Notes: generated by a model not told the origin, from the letters alone. DNA of 64,000 nt from Clostridium gelidum (GCF_019977655.1 NZ_AP024849.1:351001-415000), one strand, 5' to 3'; positions 1-9,559 are shown, numbered from the stretch's first letter. Translations and numbers: made by a program.

Positions 1-134
1 CCGAAGGGGATATTTTCCACATAGATATTGCTAAAAACATAACATACAATTGTAACTATAAAAATAGGAAGTATACAAACTTTAATAATACTCTGTATAT
101 CTCTAGCTATGAATCTTAGAACTTTCAATTCCAT
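1..134 (-). CDS. ABC-2 type transporter permease, partial (cut by window edge)
   Basis: Only the first 44 or so codons are present; the gene runs off the left edge. The visible protein begins MELKVLRFIARDIQSIIK and continues into a hydrophobic segment with VCILPIFIVTIVCYVF, the usual N-terminal membrane anchor of ABC-2 permeases. It overlaps the 3' end of the upstream permease by about 30 bases, which implies translational coupling and a two-permease transporter. An ATG at 134 sits almost on top of a GGGGG ribosome site. A TTG at 128 in the same frame has better spacing, so the start is uncertain. No ATPase subunit is visible and it may lie beyond the edge. The family call rests on position and the membrane segment. 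Confidence 0.6.
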   Translation of the reverse strand, partial: MELKVLRFIARDIQSIIKVCILPIFIVTIVCYVFSNIYVENIPF

Positions 135-1293
135 TCCCCCTATGCACAAATTTATTTAAAATCTTATTTTTTAAGTTATAATCCTTTTTTAAAACTCTTT
201 TAAATATACATATAATAAGCATGACAATCCATGTGAGAATCAAGTAGTTCACAAGACAGTATATCTGTGGAAGAACATCATTAAAGCTTACTCCCATAAG
301 TGATAAATCTCTCATTGGAAATCCATAATATAAAAAAGGAAAAACCTTTGATACAATTTTGAATATATCTGGCATAGACATTAGCGGAAATGTATAACCA
401 GACATTAGGACTGCAGCTTGAATTACAAGTCCAGCATTGCTAGCTGCTGATAACTTATCTTTTAAAATCAACCTAAATATAATACCTAAATTTACTATAA
501 TTATGCTAAACAATATAGTAAGTGGTACTGCTGCTATAATTGATCCTCTATAAGGCATTGCAAAATATTTAAATTCTATAATTAAAGCTAAAAAGATTGA
601 AATTGCTCCTATAAGCCCAAACCCAATGCCTTTAATTAATAACAAAATATAATTATCATTTTCTTTTATTACTATGGCTCCAATTATAATCATCCCTACT
701 TGGCAAATTCCAATTACCATCCCTTGAATCAGAAAGTTTGCTACACTTTTTTCTGGATTTCCTAATATAACACTATTAAGTTTTATTGGGATAGCATTAT
801 TTGTAGCTTGCTTAGGCAATACTCCAAGCTTTCCTTCCTGAACATTTATTAAATAACCAGCTCTAATAGTACCAAAGATTTCTGCCATTTTAGCTTTAAC
901 AGAACCAGATGCTAACATTTCCGTACCATCATAAAAAATCATAACTTTAGGTGATTTACCATCTAATACATCTTTGGAAAATCGTTCTGGTATGATTATA
1001 CCAGTAACTACTTCTCCCCTCTCAATTAACTTTTTGATATCTTCATCATTATTACTATTATTTGTCACGTTAAACATTTCATTTGTATTTATTTGTTTTA
1101 CAATATTTTTGCTTAATGACGAATTATCATGATCTACTATTATAGTTGGAATATTCTTTACTGAATGATTAATAAATGTATATTCTAAAAAATAACTACA
1201 CATACAAGGTACTATTAAGAGCAATAAAACAGAAATTATAATTTCTTTAAATTTTAGAAATACATTCTTAAATTTAATTATTGTTTTCTTCAT
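103..1293 (-). CDS. ABC-2 type transporter permease (YbhS/YbhR-like)
   Basis: This is a 396-residue inner-membrane permease of the ABC2_membrane_3 type. An N-terminal membrane helix (about 18-40) is followed by a large extracytoplasmic domain (about 40-200, with IPTIIVDHDNSSLS near its start). Five to six hydrophobic helices follow, between about 205 and 370. I chose the ATG at 1293 (MKKTIIKFK) because GAGAG lies about six bases upstream; an upstream ATG at 1326 would overlap the previous gene. It follows the adaptor lipoprotein gene by 13 bases and overlaps the next permease, giving an adaptor-permease-permease operon as in ybhGFSR-type drug exporters. The exported substrate cannot be told from sequence; drugs or lipophilic compounds are likely by family. 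Confidence 0.85.
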   Translation of the reverse strand: MKKTIIKFKNVFLKFKEIIISVLLLLIVPCMCSYFLEYTFINHSVKNIPTIIVDHDNSSLSKNIVKQINTNEMFNVTNNSNNDEDIKKLIERGEVVTGIIIPERFSKDVLDGKSPKVMIFYDGTEMLASGSVKAKMAEIFGTIRAGYLINVQEGKLGVLPKQATNNAIPIKLNSVILGNPEKSVANFLIQGMVIGICQVGMIIIGAIVIKENDNYILLLIKGIGFGLIGAISIFLALIIEFKYFAMPYRGSIIAAVPLTILFSIIIVNLGIIFRLILKDKLSAASNAGLVIQAAVLMSGYTFPLMSMPDIFKIVSKVFPFLYYGFPMRDLSLMGVSFNDVLPQIYCLVNYLILTWIVMLIICIFKRVLKKDYNLKNKILNKFVHRGNGIESSKIHS

Positions 1294-1306
1294 ATTTTCT
1301 CTCACA

Positions 1307-2356
1307 TCACTTTCCAAAATCAACAAAAGCTGTCATGTCTGAACGAAGAGGCTTGTCCATATCAACTAATTCAACTTTTACACCATAGGATAATATATCA
1401 AATTGCCCATTATCATTTGTTGCCCTCTTTACTGCAAAATCTGCATCTTTATTGATTCTAACTATTTTCCCTTTAAATTCCTCATCTGGATATGCTGGAA
1501 TTTTTACTGATACCTCTTGATTTAAATCTACTTTAGAAAGATCCGTTTCACGCACATTACATAATATTGAAGGTTTACTCACATCAGTAACTATAACTAG
1601 TGGCATTCCTGTTGATACAAGCTCGCCTGCTTTAACATTTAATTGAGTAACTACTCCATCTTCTGGTGCTACAACTGTAGCGTTGCCAATATTTACATTT
1701 ACTTCATCTAATCCTCCTCGAGCTTGCTTTATTTGGCCTTCTGCAGCTTCAATCGATGCAGAAGCTTGATTCACTTGAGCTTGAGCTGCCTTTATGTCTT
1801 CCGGTCTAACAGCACTTAGCGCTATATCGTATTTAGCTTTTGCTACTTTTAATTGAGTTTCCACATTATCCAAATCTGATTGGCTAATAGATTTTTCTTC
1901 AAATAAAACTTTAAGCCTATCATAAGTTACTTGTGCAAGATCATAACCTGCTTTAGCTTGAGCTATTTCTTCAGGTCTTGCACCATTTTGAGCCTCTTCA
2001 AGCTTTGCACTTGCAGCATCTCTAGCTGCTTTTGCTGCATTTGCTTGACCAGTTGCTGCTTCTATCTGTGCTTGAACTTGATATTGCTTAGTTGTAAGTA
2101 TATCGCTATTAATTATAAGTAGAACATCACCCTTTTTTACATTATCACCTTCATTTACCTTCACTTCTTTAACCTCTCCTGGAATTTGAGAATTTACATT
2201 TATATCTGTCATGTCAACATTTGATTGTATTATTAAATTACTAGTACTTTGCTTTACTAACTTATCTCCTGTAAGTGTTGATACAGAAGCACACCCAGTA
2301 AATCCATTAATTGTAGCTAGTAAAACTGATAATAATACTATTTTTTTTATTTTCAT
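1307..2356 (-). CDS. HlyD-family adaptor lipoprotein of ABC exporter
   Basis: This 349-residue protein has a lipoprotein signal: a basic, hydrophobic N-terminus ending in GFTGC, with Cys22 as the lipidated residue. A short lipoyl/barrel half follows (GEVKEVKVNEGDNVKKGDVLL). Next comes an Ala/Gln-rich coiled-coil hairpin (about 85-215), then the second barrel half (VVAPEDGVVTQLNVKAGE). This is the membrane-fusion-protein layout that links an ABC-2 permease to the cell surface. The ATG at 2356 has AAGGAGGAG four bases upstream; a second ATG at 2377 lacks this. It is first in the operon with two permeases and is divergent from a TetR regulator, its likely repressor. Confidence 0.87.
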   Translation of the reverse strand: MKIKKIVLLSVLLATINGFTGCASVSTLTGDKLVKQSTSNLIIQSNVDMTDINVNSQIPGEVKEVKVNEGDNVKKGDVLLIINSDILTTKQYQVQAQIEAATGQANAAKAARDAASAKLEEAQNGARPEEIAQAKAGYDLAQVTYDRLKVLFEEKSISQSDLDNVETQLKVAKAKYDIALSAVRPEDIKAAQAQVNQASASIEAAEGQIKQARGGLDEVNVNIGNATVVAPEDGVVTQLNVKAGELVSTGMPLVIVTDVSKPSILCNVRETDLSKVDLNQEVSVKIPAYPDEEFKGKIVRINKDADFAVKRATNDNGQFDILSYGVKVELVDMDKPLRSDMTAFVDFGK

Positions 2357-2499
2357 AAAGCTCCTCCTTACATTCATTATCTAACTTTTGAATAAATGCT
2401 ACTTTCATAAATAAACAACTACATTATATTTTTTCTTCGATTAAATTTCATATAATTGCATAATTAATTACATCTATTCCTCATTTGTAAAAATGTGTA

Positions 2500-2568
2500 T
2501 TGACATAAAGTTTATTATTGACTATCATCTATATATGGACATGAGTCTATTATAAGAATGTATGGACA
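2500..2568 (+). promoter_or_regulatory. Promoter and possible TetR operator region
   Basis: TTGACA (2500-2505) and TATCAT (2523-2528) are spaced by 17 bases and point toward the TetR gene. Just downstream the octamer TATGGACA occurs twice (2534-2541 and 2561-2568), 27 bases apart, where a bound repressor could block transcription both ways. The promoter match is seen directly; the operator role is inferred from its place between the regulator and the exporter operon. Confidence 0.5.
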
Positions 2569-2650
2569 CTTATTCAATAATCAATATTAATATATAAGTC
2601 TGTTAATAAACTTAAATACCAAATTTGTCTATTATACGAGGAGGATCATA

Positions 2651-3208
2651 ATGAAAGATAGACGTGTAAGAAAAACACAAAAAGCGATTCAAGATGCTTT
2701 TGCTAAATTATTGTCAAAAAAAAATATTGAAGATATTACAATAAAAGAATTATGTAATGAGGCTGATATTAATAAAAGTACATTTTACTTGCATTACAAA
2801 GACATTTATGACTGTGCAGACAACCTTATGAATAGTGTTATAGATAGAACTATTGCTGTAATGGAACCATATGACTTTACTGAATTAATTGATCATCTTC
2901 CAGTAATACTAGAAAATATAATTCTGATATTCAATGAAAATAAAGAGTTATATTTGCCAATTCTCAACTCCCCAAGACATTCATTTGTACAATATCAGAT
3001 AAAAAAACTTACTATTAATCGTCTTTTAGAAAAAACTACTAATAGTAATATAAATACTATACTAAATAAATGTCTTGCTTCATTTGTTGTATGTGGCATA
3101 TTGGGTGTACTTGAACAAGTTAAATTTGATGAAATAACGCCTGAGACAGCTTCCGTTCTAACAGATAAAATTCAGAACGGATTTATCTATGCTAAAAATA
3201 CATTTTAA
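2651..3208 (+). CDS. TetR/AcrR family transcriptional regulator
   Basis: This 185-residue protein has a typical TetR DNA-binding domain at residues 7-55 (RKTQKAIQDAFAKLL, then ITIKELCNEADINKSTFYLHYKD). A helical ligand-binding half follows that resembles the TetR_C_8 group. GAGGAGGATC lies four to five bases before the ATG. It is divergent from the adaptor and permease operon, with a shared control region of about 290 bases. It most likely represses that exporter and is released by an exported compound; this is inferred from gene order. The ligand is unknown. Confidence 0.9.
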   Translation: MKDRRVRKTQKAIQDAFAKLLSKKNIEDITIKELCNEADINKSTFYLHYKDIYDCADNLMNSVIDRTIAVMEPYDFTELIDHLPVILENIILIFNENKELYLPILNSPRHSFVQYQIKKLTINRLLEKTTNSNINTILNKCLASFVVCGILGVLEQVKFDEITPETASVLTDKIQNGFIYAKNTF

Positions 3209-3277
3209 GACTATATAAGATCAATATATAAGCTATTCTATCTGTTGCCATAAATAAAGATGAAGGAACTAAAATAC

Positions 3278-3306
3278 CCACGGTAATATAAATTTGATTG
3301 CCGTGG
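3278..3306. repeat. Small hairpin
   Basis: CCACGGTAAT pairs with ATTGCCGTGG around a nine-base loop, with one G-T wobble. No T-run follows on either side, so it is not a classic terminator. It lies between tetR and the decayed reading frame described next. Confidence 0.4.
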
Positions 3307-3332
3307 ATGTCATAATGGAGCCAAAACGTGAT

Positions 3333-3562
3333 CTTTAAAATCAACTACTATTAAATTTAAATTTAGAGGATTCTATAGATATTTGTGAGATTTTTGAACG
3401 TGATTTAAATCTAGAGAGAATTATAAGAGAATTATCGGCAAGATGTGGAGAAATCATTTTTAAAGAAGATACATTAATCATAAGAATATCTACTAAAAAC
3501 TTTGGTTTTGAAAATAATATAAGAAGCATACCACTATATGCAGTGTTTTGCATTGTAGCTTA
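3333..3562 (+). pseudogene. Short coding-like remnant, no start codon
   Basis: An open frame without a credible start reads LEDSIDICEIFERDLN, then IIRELSARCGEIIFKEDTL and ISTKNFGFENNIRSIP, ending at TAA near 3562. Its amino acid mix resembles a real protein more than noise, so I treat it as the tail of a lost gene. I do not recognise the family. The rest of the tetR-thrS gap (about 430 bases) holds only the hairpin at 3278 and the thrS terminator. Confidence 0.25.
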
Positions 3563-3586
3563 AGATTCATTTAGAAAATAATAAGT

Positions 3587-3624
3587 CAAAAATGTGGCAG
3601 TATTAAAATTAGTTTAATACTGCC
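3587..3624 (-). terminator. Rho-independent terminator of thrS
   Basis: GGCAGTATTAAA (3596-3607) and TTTAATACTGCC (3613-3624) form a perfect 12-bp stem with a five-base loop. On the minus strand it is followed by a short T-run, directly after the thrS stop codon. Confidence 0.88.
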
Positions 3625-3640
3625 ATATCTTAGTTAAGTT

Positions 3641-5572
3641 CTATATTTCTTTATTAGCTATTTCTGCTATAATTCTTTCGATGAATGCATCTAGATTTAT
3701 TGCACCTTCATCATCATTTTTTCTGCTTCTTACAGAAACTTCATTATTTGCAGCTTCCTTTTCTCCAACAACTAAGATATAAGGAGTTCTTTCAAGTCTT
3801 GCTTCTCTAATCTTATAACCAATCTTTTCAGCTCTGTAGTCTGCTTCAACTCTGATTCCTTTGTTTTTCAATGATTTTACAACTGAATCAGCGTAATCAT
3901 TGTACTTATCAGAAATTGGTAATACTTTTGCTTGAACTGGAGAAAGCCAAGTAGGGAATGCACCTGCATATTCTTCTATAAGCATTGCAAGTGTTCTTTC
4001 ATAGCAACCAATTGATGATCTGTGAATTATATATGGACGTTTCTTTTCTCCATTCTTATCTACATAACTCATATCGAATCTTTCAGCTAAAGCAAAGTCA
4101 ATTTGAACTGTGAACAATGTATCTTCTTTACCATGAACATTTTTAAATTGTAAATCAAGCTTTGGACCATAGAATGCAGCTTCATCATCAGCTTCAACAT
4201 AGTTAACTTTTAAGTGATCTAAAATTTGTTTCATTATACCTTGAGTTCTATCCCATGATTCAGGATCATTAATATATTTTTCAGTATTGTTTGGATCCCA
4301 TTTAGAAAATCTATAAGATATTTTATCTGCAATACCTAAAGTAGTCATAAGATATTGAATTAATTCAAGAACACCTTTAAATTCATCTTCTAATTGTTCA
4401 GGTGTAACAATTAAATGACCATCAGCTAAAGTGAATTGTCTAACTCTTATAAGACCATGCATTTCTCCAGAAGCTTCATTTCTAAATAGAGTAGAAGTTT
4501 CACCGTATCTTATAGGAAGATCTCTATAACTATGTTGTTCAGCATTGTATATAGTGTATTGGAATGGACAAGTCATTGGTCTTAAAGCAAATACCTCGTC
4601 ATCCTTTTCTTCATCGCCTAATACAAACATTCCATCTTTATAGTGATCCCAGTGACCAGAAATCTTATATAAATCGCTTTTAGCCATTAATGGAGTTTTA
4701 GTTAAAAGATATCCTCTTTTTTCTTCTTCATCTTCGACCCATCTTTGAAGAAGTTGAACTATTTTTGCTCCTTTTGGCATTAGTAAAGGAAGTCCTTGAC
4801 CTATGTTTTCATCAGTTGTAAATAGCTTTAATTCTCTACCAAGCTTATTATGATCTCTCTTTTTAGCTTCTTCTAGAGCTTCTAAGAATGAATCTAAGTC
4901 TGCTTTCTTTAAGAATGCAGTACCGTAAATTCTAGTAAGCATTTTGTTCTTTTCGTTACCTCTCCAGTAAGCACCAGCACTTCTAGTTAACTTGATTGCT
5001 TTTACTGGTTTTAATGAAATAAGGTGAGGGCCAGCACATAAATCAGTGAAATCTCCAAGCTTATAGAATGAAAGTATTTCATTCTCAGGAAGATCATTGA
5101 TTAATTCTACTTTGTAAGGTTCATCTTTCATTAATTCTAAGGCTTCATTTCTTGGAAGTTCAAATCTTGAAATTTCAGGATTTTCTTTTATTATTTTTTG
5201 CATTTCTGCTTCAAGTTTTTCTAAATCTTGAGCTGTGAAAGCAACATCTTTATCAAAGTCATAATAAAATCCAGTAGCAATAGAAGGTCCGATGGCTAAT
5301 TTTGTTTCAGGGAATAATCTCTTAACAGCATAAGCTAAAACATGAGATATGCTATGTCTTACTGCATCTTTGCCCTCTTGAGAATCAAATGTACATATAC
5401 TTAAAGATACATCTTCATTAATTTCGCGTCTAAGGTCACAAACTTTACCATTAACGATACCACAACAAGCATTTCTAGCTAATCCCTCACTAATTGATTT
5501 AGCAATTTCATAAACTGATAATCCAGATTCGAATTCTTTAACTGAACCATCATTTAAAGTTATTTTTATCAT
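3641..5572 (-). CDS. thrS: Threonyl-tRNA synthetase
   Basis: This class II synthetase (643 residues) charges tRNA-Thr in the cytoplasm. In order it has an N-terminal TGS domain (IKITLNDGSVKEF), an editing domain with the HSISHVLAYA zinc/catalytic motif and DLCAGPHL, a catalytic core, and an anticodon-binding domain at the C-terminus. The core carries the zinc ligands in RPMTCPFQY and LADGHLIVT and the motif 3 region IHRSSIGCYERTLAMLIEEY. The length is normal. I take the ATG at 5572 (MIKITLND), eight bases after GAGAGGAG, rather than a start six codons upstream. A T-box leader precedes it, so uncharged tRNA-Thr should raise expression. Confidence 0.98.
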   Translation of the reverse strand: MIKITLNDGSVKEFESGLSVYEIAKSISEGLARNACCGIVNGKVCDLRREINEDVSLSICTFDSQEGKDAVRHSISHVLAYAVKRLFPETKLAIGPSIATGFYYDFDKDVAFTAQDLEKLEAEMQKIIKENPEISRFELPRNEALELMKDEPYKVELINDLPENEILSFYKLGDFTDLCAGPHLISLKPVKAIKLTRSAGAYWRGNEKNKMLTRIYGTAFLKKADLDSFLEALEEAKKRDHNKLGRELKLFTTDENIGQGLPLLMPKGAKIVQLLQRWVEDEEEKRGYLLTKTPLMAKSDLYKISGHWDHYKDGMFVLGDEEKDDEVFALRPMTCPFQYTIYNAEQHSYRDLPIRYGETSTLFRNEASGEMHGLIRVRQFTLADGHLIVTPEQLEDEFKGVLELIQYLMTTLGIADKISYRFSKWDPNNTEKYINDPESWDRTQGIMKQILDHLKVNYVEADDEAAFYGPKLDLQFKNVHGKEDTLFTVQIDFALAERFDMSYVDKNGEKKRPYIIHRSSIGCYERTLAMLIEEYAGAFPTWLSPVQAKVLPISDKYNDYADSVVKSLKNKGIRVEADYRAEKIGYKIREARLERTPYILVVGEKEAANNEVSVRSRKNDDEGAINLDAFIERIIAEIANKEI

Positions 5573-5689
5573 TTTTAAAACTCCTCTCAATATATAAAAT
5601 ATAATTATTTTTTTGAATGTAATTTATATAATTTCAATAATCATTGTTGTTAACCATAGAAATATGAATATCAAGATTATATAATTTTT

Positions 5690-5985
5690 GGAAATAAAAA
5701 AAACTCCAGCTCTAAAAAATAGAGGCGAAGTAATATCCGTGGTTCCACTCTAATTACCTAAAAATAAATTAATTAAAAAAGTCTAAATACTGAAATATAA
5801 AAGACTAGCTTAAATAAAATAAAAAATAGGTCACTTAAATTTATCGTAACGTGATAATGACGGGCTTTATTAAAGCCACTCAGAGGTGGTTTTCAGTCTA
5901 AGTTTATTTAAGAATAATCACACCAGTATATTCTCTCTCTGAAAAATAAGGTTTTAGCTTACTGTCCTCATCAACGTATTATTAT
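5690..5985 (-). promoter_or_regulatory. T-box leader (tRNA-Thr sensing) of thrS
   Basis: On the minus strand the leader contains a GATGAGGACAGTAAG element near its 5' end. The conserved T-box core GTGGAACCACGG (complement of about 5738-5748) lies near its 3' end. A G+C-containing terminator stem and a run of eight T's follow (5694-5725). This is the standard transcription-attenuating T-box layout of clostridial synthetase genes. ACC in the stem I region (around 5893) is a candidate specifier codon for threonine; I did not fold the RNA. Between this leader and thrS lies about 110 bases of AT-rich untranslated RNA. Confidence 0.9.
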
Positions 5986-6205
5986 ATTAATATTTCTTAT
6001 TATAAGCATTGAATTTTTCTATGTCAACAAATTAACAGAAAAATATTTAAATAAATAATTTTTTGAAAGTCATATTTTGAAATGTTTAACAGTATTTTAA
6101 TGGAATTTTAATAAGGCTTTAATGAGGTTTTAATAAGAAATTTATCAAAATACACTACAATCAAGTTAGAAGAAATAGATAATAAGATTATTTTTGGAGG
6201 TAGAG

Positions 6206-8656
6206 ATGAATAGAAAAATAAAAAGTATTAAAACGAAAATTTTAATATTTTTAATACCAATGTTATTGATTGCATTTACAGTATTATCAGGACTAGGATA
6301 TAAATTTGCAAGTAATTCTTTAAAGGAAAGTAATTTAAACATAATGGCAGAAATGACTAAAATAGCAGCTGGTAGAGCAGAAGATAAGATAAAAAGTGAG
6401 ATTAAAAATCTTGAAGTGATAGCAAGTAATCCTACAATTAGTGATGAAAGTGTACCATTAAAAGATAAAATAGAAATTTTGAAGCCATCATTAAAAACAA
6501 TTGGACAAATGCAATTAAGCATAAGTGATAAAGATGGAAATTCAATAGATACAGCAGGAAACACAAAGAAAATAAAGACAACCCAAAGTTTCATGAAATC
6601 AATTAAAGGGGAAAATTCAATAACCAATCCTTATGTAGATCCAATTACAAATACAAAAGTAATTGCATATTCTGTACCAATCAAGGATTCAGCAGATAAT
6701 ATAATTGGTACTATTACATCAGTAAAAGATTGCATGGATTTCTCTATTATAAATAAAGAAATAAACTTTTTGCAAACAGGAGGTGCTTTAATTGTAGATA
6801 GCAATGGAAATTTCATAGTAGCAGAAAATGAAGCACTTGTAAGTGAAAATAAGAATATTACAAATATGACATCAGAAAAAGGTTCATTAGATGACTTAAA
6901 CAACATAGGCAAAAGTATGATTATTGGAACTCAATCTGGTATTGGAAAATATACTTACGAAGATAAAGTTAGGTATATTACATATACTCCAATAGGAAGT
7001 ACTGGTCTTTCGATGGGTATTACAGTTGAAGAAAGTGACTTATTAAGCCCATTGAAAAATTTAGCATTAGTTGATACATTAGTAACAATTATAATGATAC
7101 TATTAATAGTTAGTCTAATAATTTGGTTTGCTATTAAGTTTATTAACAGGTTATTAGGTGCTAAAGATTATGTGGACAGTATTGCAATGGGAGATTTTTA
7201 TACCCAAATTGATGATAAATATATTAACGGAAATGATGAAATAAGTGAAATTTGTACAAGCGTAGGTAATGCCAAAACATCCATTGGTGGTATGATAAAA
7301 GCTGTAAGAAATAATGCTACTGTAGTTAAAGATGGTTCATTATCACTAAATAAAATTTCAACAGAATTGGCAGTGCTTACAGAAGAAATATCATCATCGA
7401 TACAAGAGGTTTCAGAGAATACCAACAGACAAAGTCTAGATTTTAAAGAAATAAGTGATAAACTGACAAGATTTAGTGATAAAGTAAATGTAGCTAAAAA
7501 TAATGTTAATTTAATTAGCCAAGACGTTTCAGTTATTAATGATAAATCATTAATAGGAAATAAAGACATAGAGGAATTAAACGATGGAATTATAAGTGTT
7601 AATAGTAGCTTTGAAAAATTTGCAATGAGTATAGAGTATATACAAGGAGATATGAAAAATGTAGATAGGATTACGCATATTATTAATGGAATTTCAGAAC
7701 AAATAAATCTTTTAGCATTTAATGCAGCAATTGAAGCAGCTAGTGCAGGAGAGGCAGGTAGAGGATTTAATGTTATAGCGTCTGAAGTTAGAAAACTTTC
7801 AGATAAGAGTAAAGAATCATCTCAAAATATTTATAGAATAATAAATAGGCTTATGAAGATAATAAATAAACTTGTAGATGAATCTCAAAATATGAATTAT
7901 GAGATTCAAAAACAAAAAAATGTAATTTATAAAACATCAAGTTCATTTTCAGAAATATCAGTATTAGTTAGCGAAATTGCACCTAAGGTTTCAAATATAG
8001 ATGATGCATTTAATAATATTAGCCAAGATAAAGATTTAATTCTTGAGAATATATGTGAATTATCAGAAGAAGTGCAGAATACATCAGAGTCTATAGAACA
8101 AATAGGATTTTCATCACTGGAGCTCGCAAAACTTGGGGAAGAATTAAATAATAGTTCAGATATATTATTATATAAAGCTGATGAACTTATAGAAAAGGTA
8201 AAACAATTTAGAATAGAAAAAGAAGACTTTGAAAATGAATTAGCAATAGATGTAGAAACTATAGAATTAAAACTATTAAACACAGAAGAGCTAGAAGAAT
8301 CAAATTTAAAAGAAATAGTAGATATAAGAATAATAGAAAACCAACACATGAGAAATTTAGATTTTATATTAGAGGAAGAGCTGAAAGAATTAGCTATGCC
8401 ATCTGAAGAAGAAGAATTGAATTTACAATATGATATTTATGGGATAAATAATGTAGATTTAGTACTAGTAGAGAATTTTGTTGATTTAAGTATATCACCT
8501 TTAGAAAGATTAGAAGCGGATTTACCAGCAAAAGATTTTGGATTAGGGTGTTGTACAGTAACAGAATTGAAAGAGTATATTAAACATAAGGAAATGAAAG
8601 ACGAGGAAAAGGAATATGAAGAACTAAAAAATTATAACATATCTAATATATTGTAA
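6206..8656 (+). CDS. Methyl-accepting chemotaxis protein with acidic C-terminal tail
   Basis: This 816-residue transmembrane chemoreceptor has TM1 at about 10-32, an extracellular dCache-like sensor domain at about 35-275 and TM2 at about 285-310. HAMP and a long signalling coiled coil follow. The hairpin tip reads EQINLLAFNAAIEAASAGE, so the normally conserved Arg of EAARAGE is Ser. After the coiled coil (about residue 675) the protein continues for some 130 residues rich in Glu and Leu (ELEESNLKEIVDI, SEEEELNLQYDI), not part of ordinary receptors. The ATG at 6206 has GGAGGT four bases upstream; a TTG at 6194 overlaps that site and is rejected. The ligand is unknown. Confidence 0.93.
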   Translation: MNRKIKSIKTKILIFLIPMLLIAFTVLSGLGYKFASNSLKESNLNIMAEMTKIAAGRAEDKIKSEIKNLEVIASNPTISDESVPLKDKIEILKPSLKTIGQMQLSISDKDGNSIDTAGNTKKIKTTQSFMKSIKGENSITNPYVDPITNTKVIAYSVPIKDSADNIIGTITSVKDCMDFSIINKEINFLQTGGALIVDSNGNFIVAENEALVSENKNITNMTSEKGSLDDLNNIGKSMIIGTQSGIGKYTYEDKVRYITYTPIGSTGLSMGITVEESDLLSPLKNLALVDTLVTIIMILLIVSLIIWFAIKFINRLLGAKDYVDSIAMGDFYTQIDDKYINGNDEISEICTSVGNAKTSIGGMIKAVRNNATVVKDGSLSLNKISTELAVLTEEISSSIQEVSENTNRQSLDFKEISDKLTRFSDKVNVAKNNVNLISQDVSVINDKSLIGNKDIEELNDGIISVNSSFEKFAMSIEYIQGDMKNVDRITHIINGISEQINLLAFNAAIEAASAGEAGRGFNVIASEVRKLSDKSKESSQNIYRIINRLMKIINKLVDESQNMNYEIQKQKNVIYKTSSSFSEISVLVSEIAPKVSNIDDAFNNISQDKDLILENICELSEEVQNTSESIEQIGFSSLELAKLGEELNNSSDILLYKADELIEKVKQFRIEKEDFENELAIDVETIELKLLNTEELEESNLKEIVDIRIIENQHMRNLDFILEEELKELAMPSEEEELNLQYDIYGINNVDLVLVENFVDLSISPLERLEADLPAKDFGLGCCTVTELKEYIKHKEMKDEEKEYEELKNYNISNIL

Positions 8657-8759
8657 AATATAGATAAATAAAACTTAGAGCTCAGGATTACTTATAGATA
8701 ACCACAGTGGAACTTATACTTATGCCTACATCCGCCGAAATTGAATACATATTTATTCC

Positions 8760-8902
8760 GTAGGACTGTGAAAATTTCGCTGGAAGCATTCTAAATGGAA
8801 GGTTGCACCCATTATAGTTTGCTCCAAATGTAAAATTTGGAGCAAACTATAATGGAACAACCTTCCATTAAGAAGCTTCAGCAGCTTATTTTCAATGCCT
8901 AC
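8760..8902. repeat. Long imperfect inverted repeat (about 70-base arms)
   Basis: Two arms of roughly 70 bases face each other around a six-base centre near 8830-8835. The inner part (ATTATAGTTTGCTCCAAAT against its complement) is perfect. The outer parts match with small gaps, out to GTAGG (8760) and CCTAC (8902). No protein is encoded. A transcript would fold into one long hairpin; it may be a small transposon-like repeat or a structured RNA. The gap 8657-9154 holds only this and the following terminator. Confidence 0.75.
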
Positions 8903-9093
8903 TTCATATTATGACCCTTGTGGTTACAAATATGTATCCAATTTCTCTGTTTGGATATGCTCCTAAGTATAGTAAATATTGAATATAATACCAAGTGTAA
9001 GTAAAACTTTAGTAGTGGGCATCTATATCGGCTTAAGAGATTACTTCGAAAAAAATGTTTTAGAAGATAACATCTTGATTTAATTAAAGAAAA

Positions 9094-9125
9094 AAAGAAC
9101 TTTCTAAATAGAAGTTCTTTTTTTA
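9094..9125. terminator. Bidirectional terminator
   Basis: AAAGAACTT (9094-9102) and AAGTTCTTT (9112-9120) pair around a nine-base loop, with A-runs on the left and T-runs on the right. It can therefore end transcripts from both directions, including the HNH-type gene. Confidence 0.8.
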
Positions 9126-9154
9126 TATAATAAATAGTAAATTTAATAATATGA

Positions 9155-9559
9155 CTACTCAATACTCTTAATTAATTTATCTAAAGTCAAATTAACAATC
9201 ATTTCTTCTGAGTAGAATTTTTCGCCCATTATTTTAAAAATGACATCTGACCGTTTATAGCCTTCTTTATAAAGCTTTAAATTTTTAGTTATTCTTTTAA
9301 GTGTGTTTTTAGGAATATTCAATTCTAATGCTAATTCTTTAAAGGCATAATAATCTTTTTTTAAGATATCAAATAATTTGTTTTGAAAATCTAACTTATA
9401 TCGAAGATCGACTTCCTTAGATTGATGGGGACCATATTTACCTCTATGATGGAAGGAACATAAATATTTATAATTTATTTCTATATCAAAGCCACCTTCA
9501 CTTCTGTGAACAATATGATGTATATCAGCTTCGGCATTGCATATTTCACATAAAGACAA
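9155..9559 (-). CDS. HNH endonuclease-like small protein
   Basis: This is a 134-residue protein. The N-terminal half carries a compact HNH/zinc-finger pattern: CEICN, then IHHIVHRSEGGFD, then YLCSFHHRGKYGPH, which gives paired Cys ligands around catalytic-type His residues. The C-terminal half is helical and Lys-rich and includes a possible helix-turn-helix (ELALELNIPKNTLKRITKN). The start is TTG at 9559; an excellent AAGGAGG lies nine to ten bases upstream and no in-frame ATG competes. Such small HNH proteins occur singly in clostridial chromosomes. Whether this one cuts DNA is not known. Confidence 0.7.
   Translation of the reverse strand: MSLCEICNAEADIHHIVHRSEGGFDIEINYKYLCSFHHRGKYGPHQSKEVDLRYKLDFQNKLFDILKKDYYAFKELALELNIPKNTLKRITKNLKLYKEGYKRSDVIFKIMGEKFYSEEMIVNLTLDKLIKSIE

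Noticed and set aside
8899..9162. 87-codon minus-strand frame
   Set aside because: It runs through the bidirectional terminator and into the HNH gene end, lacks a ribosome site and resembles no family.
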